DNA of 64,000 nucleotides from the NCBI GenBank assembly GCA_942491735.1, contig CALOCN010000014.1, forward strand, positions 1,798,001 through 1,862,000, given 5' to 3'. The notes below the pieces were generated by a model, which saw only the letters and a program-made list of their open reading frames with translations, was not told the origin of the DNA and did no database searches. Within the stretch, counting starts at the first letter, position 1, and every line of letters begins with the position of its first letter. Position numbers and translations under genes: made by a program. This document shows positions 1 to 11,000 of this stretch, piece by piece. Source of the DNA: CALOCN01 sp942491735 (GTDB lineage Bacteria > Eisenbacteria > RBG-16-71-46 > JABDJR01).

Positions 1-983
1 CCGAACACGAACTCCGCGGCCCTGGGATCCGGCAGGATGGCATTGGCCCACTCCTCCAGGCCATCCCGGTTCTGGTCGAACACCAGGATCCGTGTCTCCC
101 CGTGACCGCTCTCCTTGAGACGGGGCCCCAGATGGTCCACGACGAAGCTGAGTTGGGTCTCCGGGGTGAAGTGCATGCTCTCCCAGTGCCCGCCGTTCCC
201 GTGGGGTTCGTTGACCGGGGTGAGACCCCAAATACCAACTCCGGCATCGCGATAGGCATTCAGGTACTTCGCCAGGTACTCGGTGTATGTGGTTACGTAC
301 TCTGGCTTTAGGGATCCTGCATCGCCCTGCCAGTCGTTCTCGGGGGAACCGGGGATGTACCACTCTCCGGTGTCCTTCATCCACGGAGGGGCCGTCCAGG
401 CCGAGGCGACGATGGAGGGCCCCTCGTCCCCCTGCGCCTTCTTGATGGCCATGGCTTCCTGGATCATGGGAAGGAGATCGTAGCCGGCGTCCCGGATTCC
501 CGGGTACCGCGCGGGATCGAATCCGGCAAGATCCTCATCGATACTGAACGAGGCCAGTTCGCGATCGTCGTCGGTGGGGGCATAGGAGTACTTGCCCTCG
601 ACCGAGAAATCGCAGGATCCGATGTGGGTGCGGGTGAGGCTGAAGTTGGCGCCGGACTCCCCGAAGATGTTGCGCATCACTTCGTGGCGTTGCTCGGGGT
701 CCAGATGGGCCAGCACGAATGCGGAGGACTCCGTGAACGATGTGCCGATGCCGTGGATCGTCTGCTTTTCCTGGTCCGGGTAGACGGCAATGACCACGCC
801 GGTGGGAACGCCCGGCTGGAAAGCCACGTTGGCGAGGCGCGCAACCCTGTGGCCGGCCTCGGAGGTGAGCAGGATCTCCGTGGTCGTGGCCGGCGGGTTC
901 CCAAGCACCCTGCCGGGGTCCGCTGTCGCGAGCAGGAGAGCGGCCAGGACCACCGAGGTGGCATGCCTGAGGGAGCCTTGCAA
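1..983 (-). CDS. Glycoside hydrolase family 30 (glucosylceramidase-like), partial
   Basis: The N-terminal ~327 residues of a secreted retaining beta-glycosidase; the gene runs off the left edge. The start is read as TTG at 983 because AAGGAG lies about 8 bases upstream and no in-frame ATG fits; it gives a short basic start and a hydrophobic signal peptide (VVLAALLLATA). Visible family features are the first barrel strand HGIGTSFTESSA (compare GIGGAFTDA in GH30), SAWTAPPWMKDTG, and TPVNEPHG, whose Glu259 should be the acid/base catalyst. The nucleophile Glu and the C-terminal beta domain lie outside the window. GH30 enzymes hydrolyse glucosylceramide, beta-1,6-glucans or xylans; the substrate here cannot be told. 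It follows the export operon on the same strand after a 131-bp gap. Confidence 0.87.
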   Translation of the reverse strand, partial: MQGSLRHATSVVLAALLLATADPGRVLGNPPATTTEILLTSEAGHRVARLANVAFQPGVPTGVVIAVYPDQEKQTIHGIGTSFTESSAFVLAHLDPEQRHEVMRNIFGESGANFSLTRTHIGSCDFSVEGKYSYAPTDDDRELASFSIDEDLAGFDPARYPGIRDAGYDLLPMIQEAMAIKKAQGDEGPSIVASAWTAPPWMKDTGEWYIPGSPENDWQGDAGSLKPEYVTTYTEYLAKYLNAYRDAGVGIWGLTPVNEPHGNGGHWESMHFTPETQLSFVVDHLGPRLKESGHGETRILVFDQNRDGLEEWANAILPDPRAAEFVF

Positions 984-1114
984 TCCGGGTTCTCCTTCCG
1001 TGCATGCGGGCTTGGAATTCGGGCTGATCCCCGCCCGTGTGGCGGGCGGCCCCTCGGGCCTCAGAGGATACTCCGGGGCAGGCCCGGTCCGGTAGCCCCA
1101 GCCCCGCGGGTAGC

Positions 1115-2308
1115 CTAGAAGACCAACGACGCCCCGGCCCGCAGCGCGAGTTGCACCACGCTCCCGAACTCGTCGCGGGAACCGCCGAAGTCCGCCAACC
1201 CGGTGAAGAACGGCTGCAGGTGATTGGTGGCGGTCCATTCGAGAAAACCCATGAGGCGACTGGATCCGTCATCGAAGCCATGGATCCACCGGGCCGTCCA
1301 GGCCACCTGATCCAACCAGGAGGGGTGCGTGAACTGCAGGAGCACGTAGTTCTGCCGGAACAAGAGGTCGGTGGGGTCGGCCGGGTCTCCGGCAAAGGGG
1401 TTGAAACAGGTGACGATGTTCGGCGCTTCGCAACCGGTCCCGTCGCGGAAGAACTCCGCGACGGCGAAGGCACCTCCCCCCAGGGTGTAGGACCCCCCCA
1501 GCAGGTAGTCCCCCTCCTTGACCGGATCGCCGCTCTCCACCGCGGTGTCCACGCTCCATTCCGCGTGGAGCAGGAGGGCGTCGGTGACGGTCCATCCGGC
1601 GAAACCTCCGATCACCGGGTCGTGCTCGTCCTCGGTGATCGAACCGATGAGACCACCGAACCAACCGTCGGCGGTGTAGTCCACGCGCATCGCGTAGCGC
1701 GGCGAGAAGGGCCGACCCGAGGTGAACCGACCCGGCCCGGTATTGGCGATCAGGGTCAGGGTCCACCGATAACCGGGCATCCAGGCGAGTTGGGAGTACT
1801 CGAGGCCCGGTTGCTCCAGTTGGGGATCGTTGAGTCCGTTGTTGCGGTTGAAGGGATTGGAAGGGGACAACAGATAGGAAGGCCCCCACTGCAGGTCGAT
1901 GCGGCCGGTGGAAAGGAGCAGGGCGTCGGTCAGGCTCAGCCCGATCTCCCACTCCTGGATAAACAGTTCGTCTCCGGTCTCCGATGTGTTGGCCTGCGGG
2001 CCGGAGTCGAAGCTGCGGTAGTTGATCCGATAGCGTGGACGAAAACCCAACGCAAGGCGGCGAAAATCGAGGTCGAGATCGGGGCGTAGCTCCAGCCTGG
2101 CCTCGTGATGGGCAAAGTCCAGGATGTTGCCCGGATCGGCGCCGTCCGGCTCGAGTTCGGTAAAGGCGTAGTAGCCCAGGGTCTCCACCCGATAGCCGAA
2201 CCCCTGCTCCAGCTCCTCCAGGATGTCCGCGTGGGCGGCCTCCGGAAGCACTCCCGGGGTCGTGACGAGGCTCAGGCCCAGGACCAGTGCCGCTGCGCAC
2301 CGCCTCAT
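1115..2308 (-). CDS. Predicted outer-membrane beta-barrel protein, last gene of ABC/LolA-like operon
   Basis: 397 residues with a signal peptide (MRRCAAALVLGLSL...AHA) and then alternating polar/aromatic strands throughout. It ends in ...GASLVF, the terminal Phe expected of a BAM substrate. Internal stretches such as RPRYRINYRSF, LQWGPSYLLSPSNPF and YAMRVDYTADGWFGG look like barrel strands of the DUF1302/alginate-export kind, but no exact family is claimed. Its ATG overlaps the stop of the LolA-like gene by 4 bases (ATGA), so it is the fourth member of a coupled operon. Inferred role: outer-membrane end of the transport route built by the upstream genes. Confidence 0.75.
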   Translation of the reverse strand: MRRCAAALVLGLSLVTTPGVLPEAAHADILEELEQGFGYRVETLGYYAFTELEPDGADPGNILDFAHHEARLELRPDLDLDFRRLALGFRPRYRINYRSFDSGPQANTSETGDELFIQEWEIGLSLTDALLLSTGRIDLQWGPSYLLSPSNPFNRNNGLNDPQLEQPGLEYSQLAWMPGYRWTLTLIANTGPGRFTSGRPFSPRYAMRVDYTADGWFGGLIGSITEDEHDPVIGGFAGWTVTDALLLHAEWSVDTAVESGDPVKEGDYLLGGSYTLGGGAFAVAEFFRDGTGCEAPNIVTCFNPFAGDPADPTDLLFRQNYVLLQFTHPSWLDQVAWTARWIHGFDDGSSRLMGFLEWTATNHLQPFFTGLADFGGSRDEFGSVVQLALRAGASLVF

Positions 2309-3066
2309 TTGCGCAGGAGGTTCACGTTGAACAGCCGATCCGGAAGTTTCTCGAACTTCGGGTCCCGGAACACGAGGGTGGTGACGTTGTCCCGCAGCAG
2401 GGCGTCGTTGATGACAATGCTGGAGACGAAGGGTTGTGTGTTGCCGTCGTCGTTGGTGATCTCCAGGTACTCCATCCGGGCCACCTTGATGAGCTTCCCC
2501 GAGACGGTGAAGTACTCGCCCCGTACGCCGACCCCTCGGTCCTTCGAGACCCAGTAGCGGACCTGGTCATAGGTCGCGTTGCGTTCCCGGGCCTTGAGGG
2601 CAAACACCAGGCACGGCTCGCCGTCGATCGGTTCCTCGGCCACGATCTCCCCCTCGTAGTCCTCGGCATAGTTGGTGGCGGCGATGTCGCCGTAGGAGGC
2701 CTGCCCCATGAGGCGTTGGCGGGGAGCGATGGGCACCGCCTTGCTCAAACCGGGCTTGTGGAACCACATGTTCCCCGAGACCAGGAGCAGCTTCTGTCCC
2801 TTGGAGGTGGCCGGGGAGCGGGTCTCGCTGAGAAAATCGTACCCCCGGGTCTTTACATCCAGGGTCATGGTCGTGCTCTTGTCGCCCTCCTGGGAGACGA
2901 TGTCCAGGGTCCAGGTGATCCCTTCGAGATTCCCGCGCGCGTCGTCTGCCCGGCTCAGGATCCCAACGACATCGACGGAGTCGGCGTCGGCGTAGGCGGG
3001 GGAAGCGAGCAGGACCCCGGCGAGAAGCGCAGCCGCGAGTAGGGGTCTACACATGTCCCAATGCAT
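2305..3066 (-). CDS. LolA-like outer membrane lipoprotein-sorting protein
   Basis: 253 residues with a cleavable signal peptide (LLAAALLAGVLLASPAYA). The mature part matches the LolA-like family (PF17131) seen beside FtsX-type permeases: SVDVVGILSRADDARG near the N-terminus, then an open half-barrel with KGQKLLLVSGNMWFHKPG, YAEDYEGEIV and YWVSKDRGVG. Members are thought to carry lipoproteins or lipids across the periplasm. The start lies 20 bases inside the upstream permease gene and the stop overlaps the downstream barrel gene by 4 bases. It is not housekeeping LolA: it is longer and belongs to a dedicated transporter operon. Confidence 0.87.
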   Translation of the reverse strand: MHWDMCRPLLAAALLAGVLLASPAYADADSVDVVGILSRADDARGNLEGITWTLDIVSQEGDKSTTMTLDVKTRGYDFLSETRSPATSKGQKLLLVSGNMWFHKPGLSKAVPIAPRQRLMGQASYGDIAATNYAEDYEGEIVAEEPIDGEPCLVFALKARERNATYDQVRYWVSKDRGVGVRGEYFTVSGKLIKVARMEYLEITNDDGNTQPFVSSIVINDALLRDNVTTLVFRDPKFEKLPDRLFNVNLLRK

Positions 3067-4297
3067 CCACGATCTCCTGTCGCGCGGCGCGGCGGGCGGG
3101 GAAGGTGGCCGAGATCATGGCCAGGGCAAGAAGAAAGAAGAACGCCCCCACCAGGTACTCCGGCACCAGGTGGATCTCCAGGGGAATCCGCGCGGTGATG
3201 ATCGGCGGCACCCAGGTGGGCTCGGCCAGCCTCACCCCGAACCACACCGCGAGCGTCAACACTACGCCGACCAGGGAACCCACGATCCCCAGCGCCGCGC
3301 TTTCCAGGGCGAACAGGAGCACGATCCGTCCCCGCCGCATGCCCAGGGCCCGCAGGGTGCCGATCTCCCGGATGCGCTCCATGACCGCCATGTTGACCGT
3401 GTTGATGACGCTCATCACGGAGATCACCAGCACGATGATGAACAGGAACAGGAAAATGAGATCGAACATCTGCCGGACCTTGCGGTAGAGCTGGGAGAGA
3501 TCCTCCCAGGTGCGCAACTCGAAAGGGGATCCCTGTGCCTCGAAGGCGGCTTGCAGTTCCTGGCGCATGGGTTCGGTGTCCGAAGTGTGCTCCAGCATGA
3601 CGATGATACGGTCCGCCCGCTCGGTGGCATAGAGATCCCGGGCGAAGCGCAGCGGGACGTACATGAGCTTGTCGTTGAGCAGATCCACCGCGGCCTCGAA
3701 GGTCTGGAACACTTCGGCGTCCAGGGCGTTGATCTGTCCGTCGATGGTGGGGGAGACCGCGATGGCCCCGTCGCCTACCTGCAGATCCAGCAACGAGGCC
3801 AGCCCCTCGCTCAGCCCCACCCCGGCCGGTGCGTCGTCCCGTAGGGCCTCCCCCTCGTAGGGGGTGAGACGCCCGAGCATCCCCGGAGCGCGCTGCCGCA
3901 TGGCATCCGCGTCCGAGGGGATCCGTCCCGCCCCGATGAAGATGGTCGAGGCGGCCCCGTTGCTCACGATGCCGGTGATGTAGAGCTGGGGGGTGGCCAG
4001 GAGCACTTCGGGACGGGCGCCCAGGGACCCGAGGAGGGAGTCGGTCTCGCTCTCGGTGAGCAGGTACCTACCCGGGTCCAGCAGACCGTTGCGCAGAAAG
4101 CCCTCCCGGAAGATGCTCAGGTGTCCGTTGCCCTGGTTGTAGATGAAGCTGTCACGCAGGTTGGAGTTGATGTAGCGGGTGAACCCGCCGAACACGTTCA
4201 CCGCCGCGTAACCCATGGCGATGGCCAGCACCGCGGTCAGGGTGCGCCGCCGGTTCTTGAGCAGATTGCGCAGGGCGATTCGCAGGAGGGTACTCAT
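3047..4297 (-). CDS. FtsX/LolE-family ABC transporter permease
   Basis: 416 residues, starting MSTLLRIALRNLLKNRRRT, the standard N-terminus of MacB/LolCE-type permeases. One membrane helix follows (residues ~20-40), then a periplasmic domain of ~230 residues, then three C-terminal helices with the FtsX signature (SVINTVNMAVMERIREIGTL, RALGMRRGRI). The reading frame stays open upstream to 5131, but that part is antisense to the ATPase; the ATG at 4297 overlaps the ATPase stop as ATGA and is preferred. With the ATPase it forms a mechanotransmitting ABC system of the LolCDE/MacB class. Substrate unknown; the LolA-like partner suggests lipoprotein or lipid. Confidence 0.9.
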   Translation of the reverse strand: MSTLLRIALRNLLKNRRRTLTAVLAIAMGYAAVNVFGGFTRYINSNLRDSFIYNQGNGHLSIFREGFLRNGLLDPGRYLLTESETDSLLGSLGARPEVLLATPQLYITGIVSNGAASTIFIGAGRIPSDADAMRQRAPGMLGRLTPYEGEALRDDAPAGVGLSEGLASLLDLQVGDGAIAVSPTIDGQINALDAEVFQTFEAAVDLLNDKLMYVPLRFARDLYATERADRIIVMLEHTSDTEPMRQELQAAFEAQGSPFELRTWEDLSQLYRKVRQMFDLIFLFLFIIVLVISVMSVINTVNMAVMERIREIGTLRALGMRRGRIVLLFALESAALGIVGSLVGVVLTLAVWFGVRLAEPTWVPPIITARIPLEIHLVPEYLVGAFFFLLALAMISATFPARRAARQEIVDALGHV

Positions 4298-4992
4298 GCC
4301 CCGGTGATCCGCCCGTCGCGAAGCTGGATCCGACGATCCACGCGCTCCAGGAGCCGCTCGTCGTGGGTCGAGATCAGGAACGTGGTGCCTTGCTCCCGGT
4401 TGATCTCCCGCAGGAGGTTCACGATCTCCATCGCGGTATCCGAGTCCAGATTGGCCGTGGGTTCGTCCGCCACTACCAGCGAAGGACTCGCCACCAGCGC
4501 CCGGGCGATGGCCACCCGCTGTCGCTGCCCTCCGGACAGTTGGTCGGGGCGGTGACCGAGGAGCGTTCCCAGGCCGAGCCGCTCCAGCCAACCGACGGCG
4601 GAGGGCCGCGCCTGGTCCGCGGACATTCCCGGGATCTGCAGGGGGAGCATCACGTTCTCCAGCGCCGAAAGCACCGGGATGAGGTTGAAGCTCTGGAAGA
4701 TGAACCCCAGGGTCCGGTTGCGAAAATCGGCCCGGGCGTCGTCGCCGAGCCCGCTCACGTCCTCCCCGGCGATGATTACCCGGCCCGCGGTCGGAACGTC
4801 CAGGGTTCCCACGAGGTTGCACAGGGTGGACTTTCCCGAGCCGGAGGGTCCCCACACCGCCGCGAACGCGCCCCGCTCCAGGCTCAGGTTCACCTCCCGC
4901 AAGGCGGCGATTTCGCTTACACCCAGATGATAGGTCTTTTCGACCTGCTGCAACTCCACGAGGGTCATCAAGGGGAGTGTAGTCCGCGTCAT
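4294..4992 (-). CDS. ABC transporter ATP-binding protein (LolD/MacB class)
   Basis: 232 residues, a complete nucleotide-binding subunit: Walker A GPSGSGKST, Q-loop in FIFQSFNLIPVLSALENVML, signature LSGGQRQRVAIARAL, Walker B LVVADEPTANLDS, switch His in STHDERLLERV. Closest in pattern to LolD/FtsE/MacB ATPases. The start at 4992 is supported by GGAG a few bases upstream; the in-frame ATG at 4968 lacks one. It is the first gene of a four-gene minus-strand operon with overlaps of 4, 20 and 4 bases, and it is divergent from the PKS gene with only ~83 bp between the two starts. Confidence 0.93.
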   Translation of the reverse strand: MTRTTLPLMTLVELQQVEKTYHLGVSEIAALREVNLSLERGAFAAVWGPSGSGKSTLCNLVGTLDVPTAGRVIIAGEDVSGLGDDARADFRNRTLGFIFQSFNLIPVLSALENVMLPLQIPGMSADQARPSAVGWLERLGLGTLLGHRPDQLSGGQRQRVAIARALVASPSLVVADEPTANLDSDTAMEIVNLLREINREQGTTFLISTHDERLLERVDRRIQLRDGRITGA

Positions 4993-5020
4993 TGCTCCGG
5001 TCGAGGCGGCAGACTATGCT
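4992..5020 (+). promoter_or_regulatory. Putative sigma70-type promoter for the PKS gene
   Basis: TTGCTC at 4992-4997 and TATGCT at 5015-5020 are separated by 17 bases, which would place the transcript start near 5027 and leave a ~49-base leader with GGGAG 8 bases before the ATG at 5076. The -35 hexamer touches the start codon of the divergent ATPase gene. Only a partial match to consensus. Confidence 0.3.
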
Positions 5021-5075
5021 CGTGGGGTGTCGGCGGTCCGGCACCCTTGCCATCGCAACCCTGGGAGCATTGAGC

Positions 5076-8000
5076 ATGGCCGTGACCCCTCCAGCCGACG
5101 ACCCGGCCTCCCGGGAACCGATCGCCATCATTGGTATCGGTTGCCGTTTTCCCGGCTCGGCGGATGACCCGGCCGCCTTCTGGCAAAACCTGGTTGCCGG
5201 AGTGGATGGGGTGCACGAAGTACCCCCGGATCGCTGGAACCCCGGAAGGGAGTTTGATCCGCGTCCCGGAGTACCCGGTCGGACCTACTCCCGGTGGGGC
5301 GGTTTCCTGAGGCGTATCGACGGGTTCGAGCCCGAGGCGTTCGGCATCTCGCCTCGCGAGGCGCACTTTATCGATCCCCAGCACCGGCTGCTCCTGGAGA
5401 CCGCCTCGGAGGCCCTCGACGACGGCGGCCAGCTTCCCGAACGGTTGGCCGGCACCCCGGTGGGCGTGTTCGTGGGGATCTCCACCAGCGAGTACGCGAA
5501 CCTCCAGTCCACCGTCCACGACACGCGGGAGGTGGACGTCCACACCGCGACCGGCGGCGCGTTCAGCATCGCGGCCAACCGCGTCTCCTATTGCTTCAAC
5601 TTCAAGGGGCCAAGCGTCGCGGTGGACACCGCCTGCTCGTCCTCCCTGGTCGCGACGCACCTGGCCTGCACCAGCCTGTGGGAGGGGGAGAGCCGTGTCG
5701 CCCTGGCCGGGGGAGTCAACGTCATCATCGGCGCCTCCAACTACATCGCCTTCAGCGCCGCTACCATGCTGTCGCCGACGGGACGCTGTCGGGCTTTCGA
5801 CGCCGGTGCCGACGGTTTCGTTCGCAGCGAAGGCGCGGGCATGGTGCTGCTCAAACCGCTCTCCCGCGCCGTCGCGGATGGGGATCGCATCCACGCGCTC
5901 ATCCTCGCCACCGCGGTCAACCAGGATGGTCGCACCTCGGGGATTACCCTCCCCAACGGGGACTCCCAGGCCGAGCTGCTGCGGGAAGCGTGTCGCCGGG
6001 CCGGGGTGAAACCCTCGGACCTTCAGTATGTGGAGGCCCATGGCACCGGCACCGCGGTGGGGGATCCCATCGAGGCGAAGGCCCTTGGGTCGGTACTTGC
6101 CGAGGGCCGTGAGGCGGACCGGCCTTGCATTGTGGGTTCGGTGAAGTCCCAGATCGGTCATCTCGAAGCCGGAGCCGGGGTGGCGGGTCTCATCAAGACC
6201 GCCCTGTCCATTGGGCACCGACGAATACCGGGCAACCTGCACTTCGAGACGCCCAATCCCGACATTCCCTTCGATGAACTGCGGCTCCGGGTAGCCAACG
6301 GCAACCAGCCCTGGCCGAGGGAAGGGCGCCCCCTGCTCGCCGGGGTCAATTCCTTCGGATTCGGGGGGACCAATGCACACGTGATCCTGCGGGATTACCC
6401 GATGGAGACGGTGGCCCCGGGGGATCAGGACCCGCCGATGGGGGCAGCGCTCGGCCTTCTCCCCCTCAGCGCCCGTTCCCCCGAGACCCTCGTGGAACTG
6501 GCGCGCCGCACGCGCCGACTCGTGCAGGCGCAGGACACGCCCCTTCTTGCCGACCTGTGCCACACCGCGCGCACCCGCCGCCCGCGACACCCTCATGGAG
6601 TGAGTCTGGTGTTCGCCGACCGCGCGGAGCTGGTGGATCGTCTCGATGGCGTCATCGAGGGACGTCGCACGGCGGGGATCCAGCCGGTCCAGCGTGCGGG
6701 CCAGACCCCGTCGCCCCTGGTGTTCGCGTTCTGCGGTCAGGGTTCCCAGTGGGCGCGCATGGGCCATGAGCTTCACCAGCGCGAGCCGGTCTATCGGCAA
6801 ACCGTGGAAGCGTGTGCCGCCACCCTGGCCGGACTCGCCGAGTGGTCGCTGCTCGAGGAACTCGCCCGGGACGAGGCGACCTCCCAACTGCACCGGACGG
6901 CGATCGCGCAACCGGCCATCTTTGCCGTCCAGGCCGGGCTGGCGGATCTGTGGAAGTCCTGGGGGATTCATCCCGCGGCGGTCATGGGACATAGCTCGGG
7001 GGAAATCGCCGCCGCCTATGCCGCGGGCATGTTCACCCTCGCCGAGGCCACCCGTATCGTCTTTCACCGGGGGCGCACCATGGATCGCCCCTCCTCGGAA
7101 GGTGCCATGCTGGCCGCGGGGCTGGGAGTCGAGGAGGCCCAGGAACTCATCGCTCCCTTCGCCGACCGGGTCGCGGTGGCCGCCGCGAACAGCCCCACCG
7201 CGATCACCCTGTCCGGGGATCCCGATGCCCTGGCGGAAGTCGCGCGGCGGCTCACCGAGCGCGAGGTGTTCAACCGCCCGCTGAAGGTCCGCTATGCATT
7301 CCACAGTCCGTTGCTGGACCCGGTGCACGACGATCTCGTGCAATCGATCGGCGACGTGGCGTGTCGCGACGGGTCGATCCCGCTGCTTTCGACGGTGACC
7401 GGGGACGCGGCGGCCGCAAGCGGACTGACCGCGGAGTACTGGTGGCGCGGGCTGAGGGATCGTGTGCGATTTGCCGAAGGGGTGGACCAGGCAGTTGTCC
7501 GGGGTATGACCACGTTCCTGGAGGTAGGGCCTCATCCCGTCCTGTCCGGTTACATCGCGGAGTGCCTGCATGCGCGCGGTGCGAAAGGGCAGGCGGTATC
7601 GTCATTGCGCCGCGGGGAGCCGGAGCAGGCCGCGTTGCTGGGCTCGCTTGGATCGCTGCACCTGCTTGGACATGACGTCGCCTGGGAGACCGTGTTTCCC
7701 GGACCCAAGCGGGTGGTTTCCCTTCCCCCGCAACCCTGGCGCCACGAGAGCTATTGGCACGAGTCCGCGGAGTTGCGCGCCTCTCGTCTGACTCCCGACC
7801 CGCACCCGCTCCTGCGACATCGCCTCACCGGGGCGGAACCCACCTGGCAGACCCCCCTGGATGTCCGGGTTCTGGACTACCTCGTGGATCATCGCGTGGA
7901 CCATCACACCGTGTTTCCTGCCGCGGGTTATGTGGAAATGGCGGTGGCCGCGGTGCAGCGCCTGACGGGGCGCTCCGCCGTGTCGCTGGAGGAAGTCCGA

Positions 8001-11000
8001 TTCCAGCGCGCCCTGCTGATCCAGGAAGGGGACCACGACACGGTGATCGAGTGTCGCCTTGACACGGACGAGGGGACATTCGGGATTCGCAGTGGAAACC
8101 CCAACTCGGACAACCCCTGGACGCTGCACTGTGAGGGGCAACTGGACCTCGAGGCCGCGCCTCCGGTCACGGGGAATCGCGACCTGCAGGCCACCCGCGC
8201 CTCCCTGACCGAAGCCCTGGATCCCCAAGCGATCTACGAACGTTTCAGTCGGGTGGGACTCGACTACGGCCCCCGCTTCCAGGGGATTCGCCGGGTGCAT
8301 CGCCGTAACGGCGAAGCGCTTGCTGAAGTGGGTCTATCCGCGGGACTCCTGGAGGAATCCTATGCAGTGCACCCCGCGCTTCTGGATGCCTGCTTCCAGA
8401 CCCTGATCGCCGCGCTTCCCGGGTCCAACCCCACCGGGGACTCGCTGCTCCTGCCGGTCTATGTGCGCCGGGTCCGTTTCTTCGCTTCCCCCGGGAACAC
8501 GGTTCAGGTGCATGCCCAGGTGCGCCATTTCGGCGACCGGCTTCTCGACGGCGACATCGATGTCCTCGACGAGGACGGCCGGATCCTGGCCCGCTTCGAG
8601 GGCTTCCGGTGCCGGGCGCTGGATCGGCGCAAGTCGGCCGGGGTGGAAGGGCCCCGCGAATGGATCTACGACGTGCGGTGGGAGAATCGTCCCCACCCGG
8701 TCACCCTGGCCACGCCGCGGGTGCCCTCGCCCCTGCCGTCCATTGCCGACCTGGCCGCCCACGCCCGCGCCGAGGGAGCCAGCCTGGTTCGCGAACTGGA
8801 TCTGGCGGAACGCCTGCCGGATGCCTATCGGGACATGGACGATTCGGCCCGGGCGTTCATGGTGCAGTTCCTGCGGGGCCTCGGTTATACCCTGAACGAG
8901 GGGGACCGCATTCCTGCCGAGGAGCCGGCCGATAGGCTCGGGGCCGCGCCCCACCATCGAAGGTTGTTGCAGGGGTTCTTCTGGCACCTGGAACAGGCGG
9001 GGTGGGTGCGTCGCGTGGCCGGGGCGAACGGTTCGGGGACCTCCTGGGACGTGGTGCGTACCCCGCCCTCGCTGGACCCGGAGGCACTCTGGCGCGGGAA
9101 CTGGTCGAAGCACCCGGCGTCCTATCCGGAGCTCCTGCTCCAGGGGCGCTGCGCGCCGCGGTTGGTCGAGGTGATGCGGGGGGACATGGATCCACGCGAG
9201 TTGCTTTTCCCCGAGGGGCCCACCAATACCCTGGCCGCGTTCTACGCAAACTCCCCGACCTTTCGGGTGGTGAACCACATGATGCGGTCGGCGCTGGACC
9301 GCATTCGGGCCAGTCGTCCCGAGGGGAGCATCCTGCGCGTGCTGGAAACCGGGGCGGGAACCGGCGGCCTGACCGCGCACCTGCTCCCGGCACTGGACCC
9401 GATGGGAACCGTGTATACCTTCACCGATGTGTCGGCGGCCTTCCTCTCCCGCGCCGAGCGGCGGTTCGGCGACTATCCCTTCGTGGACTTCCGCGTCCTG
9501 GATCTGGATGCCGACCCGCGTGCCCAGGGTTTCGAACCGGGATGCGCGGATGTGATCGTGGCCTCGGACGTGTTCCATGCCACGGTCGATCTGCGCGAGA
9601 CGCTGCGGCGCGTGCGTCGTCTCCTGGCTCCGGGCGGGGTGCTCCTGTTCGTGGAGGTCGAGGTGCGCAGCGCGTCCGCCGATCTGGTGTTCGGTCTGAC
9701 CGAGGGGTGGTGGCGTTTCGAGGATCTCGACCTGCGCCCCGACTACGCCCTGTTGCCCCGGGACCGCTGGATCGAGTTGCTGCGCGAAACCGGGTTCGAG
9801 GATCCCGAGGCGCTTTCGCTGCTCCCGGGCGAGACCCACTCCGCACAGGTCGTGCTGTTGGCGCGGGCGGGTGAGGCGCCTGGGGAGGAGACGGCGACCC
9901 TCGGAGCCGTCGCTGCGGAGGAGTCCGTGTCTCTCGATGAGGGGCTTTGGCTCCTCTTCATCGACTCGCTGGACTCCGGCCACGGAGCCGCTACGCCCTA
10001 CCGGGGAGTGGGTGCCCATCTCGACTCGCTTCTGGCCGAGGCGGGGGCCAGGACCCTGGTCGTGGAACCGGGCGGGTCCTATCGGGCTCCCTCGGACGGC
10101 CGCGCGGTGATCCCTCCCGGCGACCCCGGGGCCATGATTCGACTGGTCCAGGACCTCGACCCCGACCAACCGCTTGCGGGGGTGATCCATCTCTGGAGCC
10201 TGGACGCCGAGGGGGACATGTCGTTGGGGACCCTGCGACGCGCCGAACAACTCGGAGCCCACAGCGTCCTTCATCTGGTGCAGGCTCTCTATGACGCGGA
10301 CCGCATCAGCGCGGGCATGTCGATGATGCTGGTAACGCGGGGGGTGCAGGTACCGCCCGGAGCATCGCATCCCGTCGCTGCGGGGCAGGCGGCGGTGATC
10401 GGTCTTGGGCGGGTGATCATCAACGAGCATCCCGGGATCAGGATCCGCATGGTGGACCTCGGCGATGATCCCGCGTCGCAAGCAGCGGCCAACCTGCTGC
10501 GCGAGCTGCAGGGCGAGGATCCCGAGGAGGAAATCGCGCTGCGGGGCGAATCGCGGTTCGTTCCCCGATGCACGCGGGCACGATACATCCACCGCCCGGT
10601 GCAACGACGCGCGGCGCCCCACCTGGAGTATCGCCTGCAAGCGTCCACTTCCGGGACCATGGATGAGCTCGCCTGGAAAGAGGTGCCCGGAACCGCGATC
10701 GGTCCCCTGGAGGTGGAGATCCAGGTGATCGCGGCAGGCCTCAACTTCCGTGACGTGCTCAAGGCGCTGGCACTCTATCCCGCCGAGGCGGACGACTACC
10801 TGTTGCTGGGAGACGAATGCGCGGGTCGGGTGATGGCGGTGGGGTCCGAGGTACGCGATCTCCGCGTGGGCGATCCGGTGGTGACCATGGCTCGTGGATG
10901 CTTCGCCTCGCGGGTCGTGGCCCCCGCGGCCATGGTCCTTCCCCTGCCCCGTGGAATGAGCTTCGAGGACGCGGCAACCCTTCCCGTGGCTTTCCTGACC

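Noticed and set aside
1031..1049. 6-bp hairpin CCGCCC/GGGCGG after the barrel gene as a terminator
   Set aside because: Short stem and no T run on the minus strand.
535..1473. 312-codon minus-strand frame near the left edge
   Set aside because: It is out of frame with the GH30 gene, which reads through to the edge with clear family motifs.
4989..7571. 860-codon minus-strand frame opposite the KS-AT part
   Set aside because: Low-complexity Gly/Arg/Pro/His-rich translation typical of antisense to high-GC genes.
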